64,000 bases of DNA from Melastoma dodecandrum (Eukaryota; Streptophyta; Magnoliopsida; Myrtales; Melastomataceae). The DNA lies in contig JARUPY010000474.1 of NCBI GenBank assembly GCA_029817715.1, positions 62,001-126,000 of the forward strand, read 5' to 3'. The notes under the pieces are model-generated. The model did not search any database. It saw nothing but the letters and a program-made list of their open reading frames with translations, and was not told where the DNA came from. The position numbers and the translations under genes are program-made. Below are positions 1-12,870 of the stretch, piece by piece; positions within the stretch are counted from its first letter, which is position 1; each line of letters begins with the position of its first letter.

Positions 1-639
1 AATCAAAAGTTGATTAAAAACAAAAGGGAAGGATGAGAGCTCATAATATAATTAAAAAAATCAAAAGCTGATTAAAAACGAAAGGGAAGGAGGAGACTGG
101 CAACGACAGCGGATGTAGGAGGAGGATGACCGGTAGCGGCAGAGGAAAGAGAAGACAGTGGGGCAGCGCCAGAGAAGGGTGCGACGGCAAGGAGGGCTAT
201 TCGTCGTTGGAGGTGAGGGCTTCCCGAATCGGTTTAGGGTCAAGGCACGCGCTTTAAATGCTCTGCGCTTTGGGCTTTGGGTCAAGACGCGTGCTTTAAG
301 CGCGCTTCTTACACTGCGCTCGAACGCTTGAGATTTGAGCTCTCTGTCTACGCTCCGCTGCGCTTAAGCACGCTTTTGACAACTATGCTGTAGACTAACT
401 AACTAACCAAAAGAAGGTACCCGATACTACCTACCGGTGGCTCCCACAAGGCCTACACATAGACAGCCCAAAAGACATACGACCCCTACTACAACCTGTA
501 GGCAGTGAACAACACAGAGTAAATCACCACCTTACAGTCATCCAAAATAAAGGCAGCAAGCTAACCTCAGGGTTCCTCCAATCAGGCAAGAACCCAGCAT
601 TGCAGACTTCCAAGTGATGCATCCACCAGCAGGGAATCA
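1..639. other. unassigned left edge
   Basis: I see no supported gene here. The stretch from about 400 onward may be the 3' tail of the LINE remnant that follows on the minus strand, since weakly coding-like minus-strand reading continues with many stops. The first 300 bases contain short direct repeats of an A-rich phrase near 1-30 and 60-90. Confidence 0.3.
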
Positions 640-1575
640 ATCAGCTAGCTTTGAATGGTCAGGCCATGTGCCTGTGATAAGGTTTAGAAGGCAAGACAAT
701 TATTTAGTGAATTGCCCTCCGGCTGTCGTAGAAAGCTCTCACAGCAAGGGTCTCAGGGGATTGTTTTAGTCCCTCATTCCTTCTCCTATTCCGCTCTCCC
801 AGATAAGATACAATAAAGAGGCCGACACTCGGATCAGCACCGAAGATCCTTTAGCTCCCATAATTACCTGAAAGTGATTATTCAAGTCGTCCCACGTTGT
901 GGGCAATGCAGTAATATTCATAAGACATTGCAACGAGTACCAAGCTTGCTCCGCATATGGACAGGAGAAGAGAAGGTGGTCCGGAGTCTCATCACTGGAT
1001 GAGCATAGAATGCAAAGAGCAGAGGACATTAAGCCTTTACCAAACCAAAAACTACATGTCCTCAGCCTTCCTTTGCTAACAGCCACGTGAATAAGGACAC
1101 TCTGGGGGGATGCCCGCCTTCCAGATCCACCTCGCCCAAGGGGCATGGCGACTCTTACTACAAATGACATTCCATGCAGCCTTATAAGAGAATGCGGGGC
1201 CACCCCCACCTGACCAGCATATTGTACCGCACCCAACTACCAGCCTAGTGCGAGTTTTGCTATCAAGCTCCCTAAAGAATGCAGCTTCAGCTCCATCCTC
1301 CAGTTGTCCATGCTCATAGTTAATCCAGCTCGAGCTACCAAAAACCTAAGCCATAGTAGCATTCAACGGGATCCTGAATTAGATTCTGGTGCTCTCTGAG
1401 AAGAGATCCAGCAACGTACCACAGTCATCCCAGCGATCAAACCAAAAGGAGATACAACTACCATCTCCAACCTTCCAGGAGAGTAAAGCTTTTGCCACAG
1501 TTCGTGCTTGCAGAATTCTCTTCCAAATCCAGGAATCCTTAACTGGCCTCACTTGTAGCCTAAGGCGCTTTTGAC
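640..1575 (-). mobile_element. LINE (non-LTR retrotransposon) remnant, 3' end of ORF2
   Basis: Minus-strand translation gives the C-terminal tail of a plant LINE reverse transcriptase. Around 1575-1390 it reads the usual W-x-W...VGDG...SFW-x-D-x-W signature (for example KVGDGSCISFWFDRWDD). Around 1236-766 it reads the zinc-binding zf-RVT domain with C-x2-C...H-x3-F-x-C-P (CILCSSSDETPDHLLFSCPY). The zf-RVT part is open for about 156 codons, but the flanking parts need frame changes and contain stops, so the copy is dead and 5' truncated. No poly-A tail or target duplication was identified. Confidence 0.75.
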
Positions 1576-2646
1576 AAGAGGGAAGAGGGGAGTTGGGGTT
1601 ACGAAATCCGAGCGAAGCGCCGGGATGATCAAAAGCTTAACACCCTCATTTTTATTATTCTTGTTACTTAGACTACTTTTTCAAGGAGGACAATGTCAAC
1701 GAAGGGAGGTGTCGGGGTGAGGGGGAGCTTTACTGGTGGTGTTTTTTTAGGAAAAATAACTGGATGTTTGTAATACTATGTTCCCATGAACTCGATGTTC
1801 CACCAAGATCTCTTTGTTAGTTGGCCAAGAATATGCAGAATCGGACTTTACGAGGAATTTATCGAGAGAAAATTTAATTTGGTAAGACAATATGGGATTG
1901 GTAAATAAGGATTGTACTGAGTTCTAATTTTTTAAAACGAACCTAGTGTTCTAAGCACCCACTACTTTAGAGAACGAATTCGATATTTGTACCACTATCT
2001 ACCTTTATAAAACAACTATTTCGCAAAGGTCCTTTGGTGCAAAGCAACTTACATGGCCATTTGAGTTTCATTTCGGCTGTTTGGCAGGTGATATCGCTTT
2101 TATCTTTTTGGATACGTGGAACGCTATATTTGTAGGAACCAACAGGTTGCGTCCAACTTAGTGCCTCTTTCGATATCTCAACTAACCATGCCTTGGGCCA
2201 TGCCATCAGTAGCATCTCCTTACATTTATCTAGCGCCTCCAATGGGACCCCAGTCCCTTCCCTGTAGCCATTCCTTCATGCTTCACGGACAACAATTACC
2301 AGCAGCACAAGCCGCACCTCTAGAATTAGCCCACCCATGATAACTGAGTTACGCAGACACCGAGCTTGAGTCAACAAGAACAATACCCGAAGAAAGCATC
2401 GAGTTCACCTCTCAAGGCGGAGAGCGGGTGATGCAGACCTTCCTCCCATTAGTGTGATCAGAAGAAGCATCTCTCTAAAGTTCGGAGATGGAAACAACAA
2501 AGCTAACCAACATCATTTGTTCAGAAAACGTCAATGCTACAGGGGCAATCAGATCAGTGACGCCTGAATATTCATCCCGACTTCCCTCATCTTGAATATG
2601 GTAAAGAGACAACACCTTCAGCAATGCAAGGACAATAGCAATAAAT
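1576..2646. other. intergenic, 3' flank of RPN12A
   Basis: No gene recognised. The part next to 2646 should contain the 3' UTR and poly-A signals of the minus-strand proteasome gene. The remainder shows only short chance reading frames. Confidence 0.35.
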
Positions 2647-5390
2647 TTAAACGATACGCTCCAACTCCCTCGCGTAACTTAGTGTCTGGTTGATGAGCTG
2701 CAGAGAAGGAATCTCCCTGGAAGGAGCGACTTCCTTCGCCTTCTGGAAGTATACAAACCCATTCTTGATCTCCCACTCTGGGTGCTCCTGGATTCAAAAT
2801 AGGAAGCAGTTCCTGATCAGTGTCCACACTTTTGATGAGATATCGTCTTCCCAAAACTAGATCAACATTCCACATCAACTTAAATGTCGTGGTGCTGACC
2901 TCTTTAATATATTCAGAAAGTTCTTTGTCGGATGTGAAAAGCAACATCTGTCGAGCATCCTGTATGGACAGATAATCATATGCTTTTTCGCTGCATCCAG
3001 CAATTTCATCTCTGAAAAAAGAAGGATTAGGGGAAAAATTCAGATCTATGCACAAGATATAAGCTTATCAGAATCTTTAGTTTGGCAAGAGCACAAAAAA
3101 GGAAAGTAATTCTGTACTTCCCGGATCAGTTAATCCCAAATCCTATGTCAAGATGTTGACTATAATTGAACAATAAAGAGCATAAAAAAATACCACATGC
3201 ATGAGGAAGAAAGGACTTGTAATGGTAGAACATCAATGGGAAGACTGACCAATAAGAGCAAATTTAAAGGCAGAATCTCGAGAATGTCCCAAAAATACTG
3301 AAAATGCTATTTATCAATAAATGAAGCACGGGCTTTTTTCAATCTAAAAATTCAAGTCATTAAATCAACAATCAAATGCCAAATATAGCACAGGCAACAA
3401 AACCAACATCGTCCGTTCATATACCACACATCGGACATAAGTTGTGTCTCATTAATACTATTCGACAGTAAACAGGTGGCAGTCATCGGACCTGGAGACA
3501 TTACCTGACTGTCTTTGCCAACAGATCCATGAAATAAACATAAGTGTCATGAGGCACAGTTTGACGAGCAATCAGCACTCGGTTATAAGCACCTTCCATA
3601 AATGATTGCTCCAACTCAACTGCATGCTTGATGCAGGGGTTTTCTAGTGCAGCAGAAGAAAGCAACTCAAGCTCGGTATGAAACTCCGCAATCCTGTTTT
3701 GTACAAGGAGTCTCAACAGGTTGAGACCCAGGATAGGATACTCTTGAGGAGACGGAGGAATGCGGCCACTGCATCGACCCCAAGAATGTTAGTCTGGAAG
3801 GAAATTGGAAAGAGAAGAGATAAAGGAAAACTGATATGGATAAACACAGGACTGTGCGAAAATATGTTAAAGAACTTCTTTACTTGGCTTCTCATACTAG
3901 ATCACAAACAAAAGTACATTTAATTACCTGGGGTTCCATGTTGAGTACAGGCAGTCTTCAGTCACATTGACTTAGATAAGAAAAAATGAGAATAATTCAT
4001 CTTTTCTGCTACAGACAGCACACAGTATTTTCAATTCTAGCCTCTGATCTAGACAGCTCTATGAAAGTAGTTCAAAACCTAAGTCAACTGGGAGGTATGA
4101 GTCATGTAATGCACACAACGATGGAATCAACTCTTTCCACTCAGTTTCTACCTTATCTGCAATTAATAGAACAGGAACTAGGTAATAACATTAAACATGA
4201 CCATCAAGACAATTGCAAGGTTACTGACTAGCAGTTCAACAATATCACTTTAAGAAAATATCAACAATTAAAACTACTACTTCTCCATAAAAAAATTAAA
4301 CTTCTGAACTACTGTTCAGAAACAGGGGCAACAGATTGATGCAGTTCATGTTAAACCATGACCAAAGCTAGGGACTAAAAGCACCTCACCCTACATCAGT
4401 GTAGTAAGGTTTTAATTGGAAGAAATCTCGCTCAAACGCATCTTGGTCTTCCATCTCGACACTCAGGATAACGGCATGCTCATAAATGTCCCCTAGAAAA
4501 TATACAAAGAGGACAGACATCATAAGCATGCATTAGAAAAAACAAATATTCAAAATCCACCTGACAATCACACCCTAAAATCTACCCTAATCCAAACCAA
4601 CCCGATGAAGATGGTTTGACTACATAGATTCTCTGTTACCATTCCGCTATATTTGTAGTCGTTAACACAATGCAATGACCAATTCAAGAGAAAATTCAAA
4701 CAAAGAACACACAGAAAGCAGATGCCAGATCACTCAAAATCCTCAGGGGTGATCAATCAAACTAATGACCAAACCAGATACCGCACAGATGCTTCGTAAC
4801 TGCTACGAAGATCCACTGGTTCTGTCCCCTCTCGTAACTCCACTTAGGCAGAAGCCTAAAAGAGAAGATGCTACTGGAATATCTTAGCCCATCGCAACGC
4901 AATCTCAGCCACCAGAGAAAGGTTTTTCCTAGATATTCAATTAGACAAGTTGTGGCCCTGATCTAACAAACACGTTAAAAAATACAAGCATTATATCAAC
5001 CTAAACTAAGGAGAGAAGAAAAAAAAACAAATAAAGAAGCATCGAAATTGGCATTACTAGCGAGAGTCAATTCGTGAACGGAAGAGGGCGTAGCCTCGAA
5101 CAAGGGCGGGAGACTCTTGAATCCAGTTAGCATGACCTACAGAAAACAACGAGAAAACAGTAAATCCCTCGCACAAGCGAAGACAAAACCAGGACATTCA
5201 CATCTTCAGTGGAAGAGAAATGGCACAGACAGCCCCCAAATCGAACAAGCCCTAGGAATCGAGGAGAGGAGGCGGAGGAAGTGACCTTGAGCTGGGAGAG
5301 GAGGTTGGTGGAGGTGGGGAAGTCGTTCCTGACGATGGCAGCCTTGAACCGTATGAACAGCTGCGTCGCCTCTGTCACCTTCGGATCCAT
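2647..5390 (-). CDS. RPN12A: 26S proteasome non-ATPase regulatory subunit 8 homolog (RPN12a)
   Basis: RPN12 is a lid subunit of the 19S regulatory particle, needed for assembly and function of the 26S proteasome in nucleus and cytosol. Six exons on the minus strand were read: 5286-5390, 5058-5136, 4390-4492, 3505-3768, 2900-3011 and 2647-2787. All introns are GT-AG and the phases join to a 267-residue protein, the length I recall for the Arabidopsis protein. It starts MDPKVTEATQLFIRFKAA and ends TLSYARELERIV-stop. The central exon encodes the strongly conserved LLRLLVQNRIAEFHTELELL and VELEQSFMEGAYNRVL segments of the CSN8/PSMD8/eIF3k (PCI-like) fold. The start is the only ATG giving the conserved N-terminus. 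The copy looks intact. The neighbouring ARF gene is on the same strand but unrelated in function. Confidence 0.95.
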
Positions 5391-5853
5391 CTCTCTTCCC
5401 CTGTTTAACTTCCCTGACAAGAAAGAGAAGCAAACGATGGGAAGGGCAGGCGAAGAAGGTTTATGGAGTTTTCAAGTCATATGGGCTTGGGTCTGGGCCC
5501 CATAATCCTACGGTCGTGCCTTCTCTTACGTTCCAGAAATTATCCGCATGGACATTGTTCGCGGTCCGCGTGATTTACACACCTATCCTTAATACAATAG
5601 GAAATTGTTAATCCCAGAGTCTAACCCACATCGAATGAAATTTTGGACTACTGGTCATGAATATCCGTGTAAACGAAATTAAATCTCTTATAAGGAAGTT
5701 TGTAGTAGCGAGAAGTCAAAACATGAGAAGCCCCCCTTTCTTATGGAATCACATTAGGCGGACAATGTAAGAGGTAGTAGTCGTGAGAAGAACTTCCTCG
5801 TGGAAACACGTTCGGAACAATCACTTTGGCTAAAAATAGGCAAAATTGCCAAA
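5391..5853. other. upstream region of RPN12A
   Basis: Presumed promoter and 5' UTR of the proteasome subunit gene, in the interval between its ATG and the solo LTR. No clear TATA box or other element was assigned. The LTR insertion lies less than 500 bases upstream of the start codon. Confidence 0.35.
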
Positions 5854-5858
5854 GTCAC

Positions 5859-7820
5859 TGTTAACCTGATTTTGATGATGAACTCGTTACTGATGGTCAG
5901 CAGTAATGTTTCATGAGTTAGGTGCTTGGCCCTAGTGATGAGCTTGAGCAATGTGTTGCTGAATCACAACTGGTAACTGTTATATGTTACAGTGAGTTGT
6001 TGATGTGATATTACGAATATATATTGAAAATATGGAAACAAATTTTCAATACCCACGTTTTATTTTGAGTTATCTCAGAACATTTGAGTGTCCAAATTCA
6101 TTTAAATATGGCTTAATGATCTCATTATAAAGATTTAGGCAACTAAATATTATGAGATTATCTTTCCAAGTTTATTTTTAGAAACAAAATATGTTTCTGA
6201 TAGCCTGCTACGCTGGAACAGGATGAAATATCTAATCAAATATTGTTGATTGATCATAATTGACCAGATAAGATTATGATCAGATTATAAAGATTAGAAA
6301 TAATTTATTTGATTAAGATAAGTGAGGCAAGTTACCGTTGGTACTTACTCTCCATAGCACAATCGGTCCAGCAGACCGTTGCTGAGTCCTGGCTGCCAAT
6401 TTTGGCCACAAATCTCGAAGATTGCCTGGACGTCTTCTGTGCTTCCTTCTCCATTATAATCAGATCAAAGACGACAGATCCAAGTGCCTTTGTGCGTCTG
6501 AGTGGTCTGAGTGGTCTAAGTGAGCTTTGTGCATCGACGGAGAGCGGAAGGTACTAAGTGTCTCCTTATTCTTTCTCTTGCAAGCTGCGTGTGAGAATGT
6601 CAAGGGGCTGAGGTCAAATCCTTTGATCGTCGTGAGAGGGACTAGGTGTCCTCGGAGTGTTTAACGAGCGGCTGGCAAATCGTCTGAGGGAAGCTAAGTG
6701 AATACCTGTGCTGAATTCAGTAACCAGTTACTAACCCATCGGCAAGAAGCCGTTCTTGTCGTGTCTCTTCGCAGGGAAGTCTCGGACCTACGGAGATTGA
6801 GCAGTTAGACACGCACTTGCGGGTGCGCGCCAGAAGTCTCGTGCCTGCAGGGTAGAGCAGGAGGTGGGAACGCCGCCGGAGTGGAAAGAGGTCCTCCCGA
6901 GCACAAGGGTGCTGTGCAGAAGTCTCGAACTCCTGGGGACGGATAGTAGAGCAGGTTGCGTGGAAGCCGTCGGAGTAGAAAATTCCACCCTAGGCACTGG
7001 GTGTGCAGTGCAGTGAGTCACGCCTGTAGTAACACTGGACGTCCGAACTGAGTATAGGACGGATACCCTTTCTTAGTGGTATTTGTGGTTATTTTTGTGG
7101 TTCTTCTCTTTGTGATCTTTATGGTGATCTGTGTGATCAACTTCGTGGTTGTCTCTTAAGCAATTACAGGCTCATCTTCAGGAGAGACAAGATCTGTGTG
7201 GAAATCCTCTGCTGAACGACAAAAGTGCTGAAGCAATCCTCTACTGTGAATCAGGAACGAGCTGCTCTCTGAGAAGTCTTTCTGTCACTGTAAGGATTAT
7301 TATCTGAGGATTTATTCTCTAACATAACGTTGTCTGTGTGCTTTGATAGACAGGCTTACATCTGAGCAACAATGTTCTGTGTGGAATCCATTGAGCTACC
7401 AACTGCTAAGGAAAAGTATCATTCTGCTGGAAACGAGAAGACGTCCACTGAGTAAGGAGCCGACCGTTGCTAGGAGTGATCATCAATTGTACGGGATTCT
7501 AAATCTCACTTTGTGAAAACAAAACGCCTAGTGCAAGGGCTCTGTGCACCCATTATTTTATATAGTGGAATCACCTTATTGGTGGAAAGTGGACGTAGGT
7601 CGATTAAAACCGAACCACTATAAACTACTATGTCCATTACGATTGCGCAACACTCGTACAAAAACCTACTCGACAAAATCGTAATGGTGACAGCGAAGCA
7701 GTTCTCATTATGAGAAACGTTCTGCTGAGTTACAGTACGCTTCCGCTTACACTGAGAAAATGGCGAAAAAGTTATAAACACTAATTCACCCCCCTCTTAG
7801 TGTTCCTGAACGATCCAACA
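5859..7820. mobile_element. solo LTR (Copia/SIRE-like) with GTCAC target duplication
   Basis: A 1962-bp interval begins TGTTAACCTGATTTTGATG and ends CGATCCAACA, the TG...CA termini expected of an LTR. It is flanked on both sides by the same 5 bases, GTCAC (5854-5858 and 7821-7825). No gag or pol reading is seen next to it, so it is best read as a solo LTR left by recombination between two LTRs. Near the right end, a tract with TATATAGTGGAATC, GGACGTAGG and CGAACCAC, followed by a CCCCCCTCTTAGTG stretch, resembles the R/U5 regions of large plant Copia LTRs. Family assignment is inference; the boundaries rest on the duplication and termini. Confidence 0.75.
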
Positions 7821-7825
7821 GTCAC

Positions 7826-9127
7826 TATTTAAAATAACACCTTTTACATTGTGTTTGGACAGTAAGTAAATAATTAGAAAACGGGAAAACATGTCGTTTA
7901 AGAAAATGACCCAGTTAAAATTCAAACCTTTTTTCTTTTCATTCTGTTTTACGGGCTATCCAAACAAATCATTAAGGTCAAAAAAATTAATTTAGCTCGG
8001 TAAAAAAAAAAATTCTCAAAGTCGTTGTATAGAACAACTTATTTCTTTAACATCATGTATTTAAATAATTTTGAAAATTGAAACCGTAATTTTTTTAAAA
8101 CTTACAATCCTCGAAAATGTAAGATTATTTATTAAAATATTATTTCTGGTCGACTAGGTTAATGAGTTCTTTACACGTCTGCACCAGAACGAAACTAAGA
8201 ATTAAACCCAAACCTCCCTTACATTTGGAAAGATAGAATTTTGTTTTTGAAATTTTTTCGTTATCATAAATTTATTAAATACAATTTTTTCAATATAACG
8301 AAATAAAAACATAAAACCGAATTTTTTAAAATTTTAAATTTTTAAAAATAATTTTCGAACCTGATATTCTATCTTTTCCATTAAAAAAAAGAGAAACGGA
8401 AAAGGAAAAGGAAAAGGCCAAAGTTTTCACTTTTCTGTTCCTTTTTTAATTAGTTTTTTTTTTTAAAACAAAACGACATTTTAAATGGCAAGATAATTTG
8501 GAGTAAATAACGAACGATATATACCCGGGCCAAAGAAAAGAGTACAAAAAATCTAAAGATTAATAATGACCATAGAATGGAAAGGGAGGTGGGTGGTTGC
8601 AGCGTATTGTCATCACTTGCAATTATATCCCCCTATCCCCCCCTCCCCAAGAGATTACAGGCAAGTCAACACGGGTTAACTTTAAGCCCAGTCCCCCAAC
8701 ACAACACATTGTACTTCCTTCGCAACTTAACTGCACTCCCTTCAAATATTTACAAAGCAAAAGGACAACCCACAACAACCAACCCCCCCAACTAAGACAC
8801 GTTGCAGAAATCAGAACGATTAAAAACTCCTCGTCTAGCCCCTCCCCGAAACAACATATTCACATATTCAGCCCAGACCAGAAGACCCTTACCCCTCACA
8901 AATGGTACCATTAAAGCCTCCCCTACCCACCCACCCCCGTTAGCTCCTAAAAACCGAGCTAACAACACCAATTCAAATGACACTTACCACTAGCTAATAA
9001 TCGATCAAAACGCAAGTAAATACTACTACTACTACTACTACTACTCAAGCTGCAGTCTTCTTCTGCCAAACAACTTTACGGAATTGATGTCTAGAGACAA
9101 AAGAGAGGAGGGTGGACTACCCACTTT
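7826..9127. other. intergenic, 3' flank of ARF gene
   Basis: A/T-rich DNA from 7826 to about 8560, then C-rich stretches to about 8990. The right end should hold the 3' UTR of the minus-strand ARF gene. No gene was recognised. A (TAC)n microsatellite lies at 9020-9045. Confidence 0.35.
9020..9045. repeat. (TAC)n microsatellite
   Basis: About eight uninterrupted trinucleotide units lie in the 3' flank, probably the 3' UTR, of the ARF gene. Confidence 0.9.
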
Positions 9128-12100
9128 TCAGTTCTCTGCTGTGTCCGAGCTTATAAAGGTCGCTTCAACTTCTACCGAAGACAGAGGGAACTTGCTTCCC
9201 ATGCTCATCTTCTTCACGTCCTGACTGGAGCATATGAATATCCTCCTCACCATGTTGCAGAATTCCCTGTTATGACCAGTGGCCAATAAGAGATAAAGAC
9301 TAGGCATTTTTGTGTCACAGAAAAAGCAAGAAAATTATCTGGAACTCGAATTAAAACATATAGGAAGCAATAAGAGGCTTACGGCCACGGGTCATCCCCA
9401 ACAAGCATCATGTCACCTTCGTCGTCAGTGAATACGATCTCCCACTTATCTCGGGGTCGTAGCTGACCTCTGATGTCGAACATCTCTTCCAGTTCATGTA
9501 TAAGCTGATCATAGCCTTCCAATATTGTCAAGTCAACAGCCCTCCCGACAGCCACTCCCTGCATTTGCACCTTTTTCCAAACAAAACAATGCTGTGTTCA
9601 GTACAGTCCACTCAAAGTCGCAACACAACACAAGAATCAGTTTATACACATAAATGTTCCCATTACCTTCGTGCGACTTCTCGAGGACGCAACAGATCCA
9701 CCATGCTTGACATTAGTCTCCTTTGACAGAACATGCACTTGCCCCTGCCTTTTTTCTGGGGTAGCCTTAGCAAGATCGGGTTGTGAGTCAGAATCTATCG
9801 TCTGAGTGTGACCTTCGTAATTCAGGACACCGTTAGGCTGCATGGTTGCTCGCTCCGTACCCGTTGCACTCAGCGAATGATTAATCAGTTCAATGCCAAA
9901 CAACCGACATCTGCCAATTGTCACTGCAATCCTGCAGTCATCAGCAGGCACTGCCACAACAGGGTCAGCATTCACACTCAATGAAGGGGCTTTGGAATAC
10001 TCAGGTAGACTAGGCCACGTAGTGATGTTTTTTCCATCTTCCACAGGATTGTGTGATAGATTTTGAGAAACAGCCAAGCGAGGAGAAGCCATCCACGCTC
10101 CATCCGTATTAGCCCTAGCCAAAGAACTGCTCGTGCTATTAACATCAGCCTGCTTAAGAGGCCATATGAAGTGGCCGTCGCTTCTTTTCCCTTCATCTGC
10201 GACACTCACTTGAGTAAGATCAGTGGAGTGAGTAAATCCTGCGCTCCAAATTGTAGATGTAGCAGGAACATCTGCATAAGTAAGAACAAAGATTTCAAAA
10301 GGTGATGTTGCAGCATGAGACAAAGAGTGCTCAAACTGGACAAGAAGCAGCTCAGTACCCATGGAAGGGACTTCAGATGGAGGTCGAGGCCTTTTATTCT
10401 TTACTGCATTTGACTGACTTAGACCAACAGGCAGAGAAGGCACAAAAGGTTCTATTTCCCAAGGGGAAACCCGATCAGGTCTGGGGATAGAAGCATGTTC
10501 ATCCCAGTGAACCTAGTAAAAGAAACCACAAATGCATCACTCCTATGGGCTAACATGAGTAATTGCAGGTAGCACAGAGCACGACAATATTATATTTACC
10601 TTCAATGATCGCCATTTAGAATTTGTCCACTGAGGAGAGATATCTTCAACTCCAACTATAGTTCCAGAAAACCTGTAAGCCAAGAAAAGGAAAGATAGAG
10701 ATCAGAATCATTCTGCCAATTAACAAAGTGACAAACAGAAAATCTGAAAAAATGCCATCCCTGCACCTTCTTTCAGGAGATTCGTCGCCTTCAAACCTCA
10801 TCTTGAACCTCATTCCAACTGTAAACTTGTTGTTGACAGACTCCAAATATTTGTTCAAGCTTATGATGAACTGACTTGTCCTGCAAATCAATCAGTGAAT
10901 TTGATCTTTTATTCGAGTAAAATATTGGGACAACTCAAGCATGTTATAATAGATAAGGTCCATTCATATGCCAAACCTGGGCTTGTAATACACCACAAAC
11001 ATGGTTTGTGTTGCCACAGCATGAGAGGCTGTGGCAAGAACTCCAAGGTGCATGCTCTGACTTGATATCACCGACGCAGGCATGCAGCTCTGCTGACGAG
11101 CCTGGCGTCTCACCCCAACACGCAATTCCCCGTTCTCCCCTCTGCTTCATATAATAGACCAGACTCTTCTCAAAATAAGCAGCAAAGTAAAAAATAGCAC
11201 TAAGACAGAAAAAAAGTTTCGATGGAAGCAAAGGTTACACCTCACAAAAACAAACGAATCTCCAGCAACAAGTCTCTTAGAAGTTACGAAGGTACTCCAC
11301 CCGGTTGTAAGCAGATGCCTTCGTGGTTGGCCTGTTAAATTCAACAAGATGGGTCACAAAATCCCATAGTCATGCATCCAGATAGACAAATCAAAGCAAC
11401 ACCTTCTGTCTGGTCAAATTATTCTTCCAGAGTTAGATGAAATAGAAACTAACCTCTAAATATGTGCTTAAACTTCCACTCATAACCATGAAGGTCCTTG
11501 GCCACCAACTCCTGGGTTGGAGTTGACTGGGTCATGTCCTACAAACAAGCAAGGTGTTAGATAACAAAAAAAAACACTGCAATCCGCATGAGCTGCTGAT
11601 TCTTGAATCAAATACCAATGGAGGAAGGCATTCGGTTGCGTGCTTCCTCAGAACTGAAAAGCCGCCATGGGTGCTTGTATCAGATGCAGTCAGAACCTTA
11701 CAGAAGGAGTGAACTCTTGGTCTTGTAGGTTCAGGAGAGCATTCGTCCATGGAATTGGGCTCTGCTTGCTGCAAGGCAAATCATATTTCATACGTAGTCC
11801 AACCAATAAGTTGGTAATAATCAAAGGACAATCAAAAGAAAAGGGGGGTAAGACACCCGCTTACATTTTGCTCAGGAATCAAGGTGATCTGTGCATAAAC
11901 CTCGTCCGTGTCCTGCTCTGCCTAAAAATTGCAACAACACAGAGAGAAGAAAGGGAGAGGAAGGAGCACTGTGAGAACTCAACACATCCTTCCTAAATTC
12001 CTATGGTTCCAGAGGAACGAAATAAATTCTGCAGAGGTGGGAGAAAGAGGTAACAAGGAAACTATACTCAGAACATTAATTTTTGAGAAGCCTTATTATC

Positions 12101-12870
12101 AACCGATGCACAGAGGATTCAGCGAACAATGACGCATTTGACATCAATTACAGGACAGGATAAACGAAGGTGATTATAAAAAAAAAAAAAAAAAGACAAT
12201 CCCATGAATGGAAAAACAGGAGATCTGAGGAAGGAAGCCTGACCAGCAGCTGAAGGTTGACAACACGGCAGAGGATCTTGTAAGAGAGGTTGAAGAGGGG
12301 AATCCGCTGATTCAGCTCCTGATTAGTCGACGCCTCCAACTAAATCACCACCAACATACAAAGGGAGTTCAATTCCTCGTCCAATAACTCGTCACATCAA
12401 CAAAAGAAACTTCCAGTGAATTGCAGAATTAAAGCATTTCCCCTCACTAATGATCCGTAAATGGAAACTATAACATCAAAACCAGATAATTGCTCAGAGA
12501 TAGCCCGCGAGAACAAACAAGGAAACTGCCATCGGTAATCAATCTCGCCCACGGCAAATAAAAATAGCAAAATAAATAAGAAAAAATACAGAGAGAAATT
12601 CACTCGCCTGTTCCATGTGTCCTTGAGGGAAATAGTACACTCTTTCCCCTGGACGAGGGACATCCACCAGCGGCCCAGCACACGCCTCCCACAGCTGCGT
12701 GTACAGATCATCTCCGCCGCCACCACCTACTCCAACCGTACCTACAGCATCTAAAATAAATCAACAAAGAAATGAACCACAAGATGCGACAGAAGCAGCA
12801 ACAGCAACAGCAACAGCAGTTAGAGGCAAGGGGAACGAAAACCCTCACCGCCTTCCGCTCGATTCACCAT
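9128..12870 (-). CDS. auxin response factor, ARF9/ARF18-type repressor
   Basis: Nuclear transcription factor that binds auxin-response elements. Thirteen minus-strand exons: 12849-12870, 12608-12741, 12244-12339, 11865-11921, 11616-11768, 11454-11538, 11241-11331, 10977-11141, 10767-10880, 10600-10672, 9667-10512, 9383-9570 and 9128-9266; 720 residues. The B3 DNA-binding domain spans about residues 122-225 ([18 protein letters not shown], then [16 protein letters not shown]), followed by the ancillary ARF domain ([30 protein letters not shown]). A long middle region lacks Q-rich activation sequence and carries RLFGI near 533-537, like the R/KLFGV repression motif. A C-terminal PB1 domain (about 613-700) has VGRAVDLT and the acidic TDDEGDMM...GDDPW. 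The wording around the PB1 domain fits the ARF9/11/18 clade. Intron 2 has a GC donor (12606-12607). The tiny 22-bp first exon is the least secure piece, although its phase and ATG fit well. Confidence 0.92.

Noticed and set aside
61..285. Minus-strand 74-codon frame at the left edge
   Set aside because: No homology recognised; Ser/Arg/Pro-rich composition typical of chance frames.
12793..12820. CAGCAA/CAACAG repeat as a polyglutamine tract of ARF
   Set aside because: It falls in intron 1 of the minus-strand ARF gene, so it is not translated in the model.
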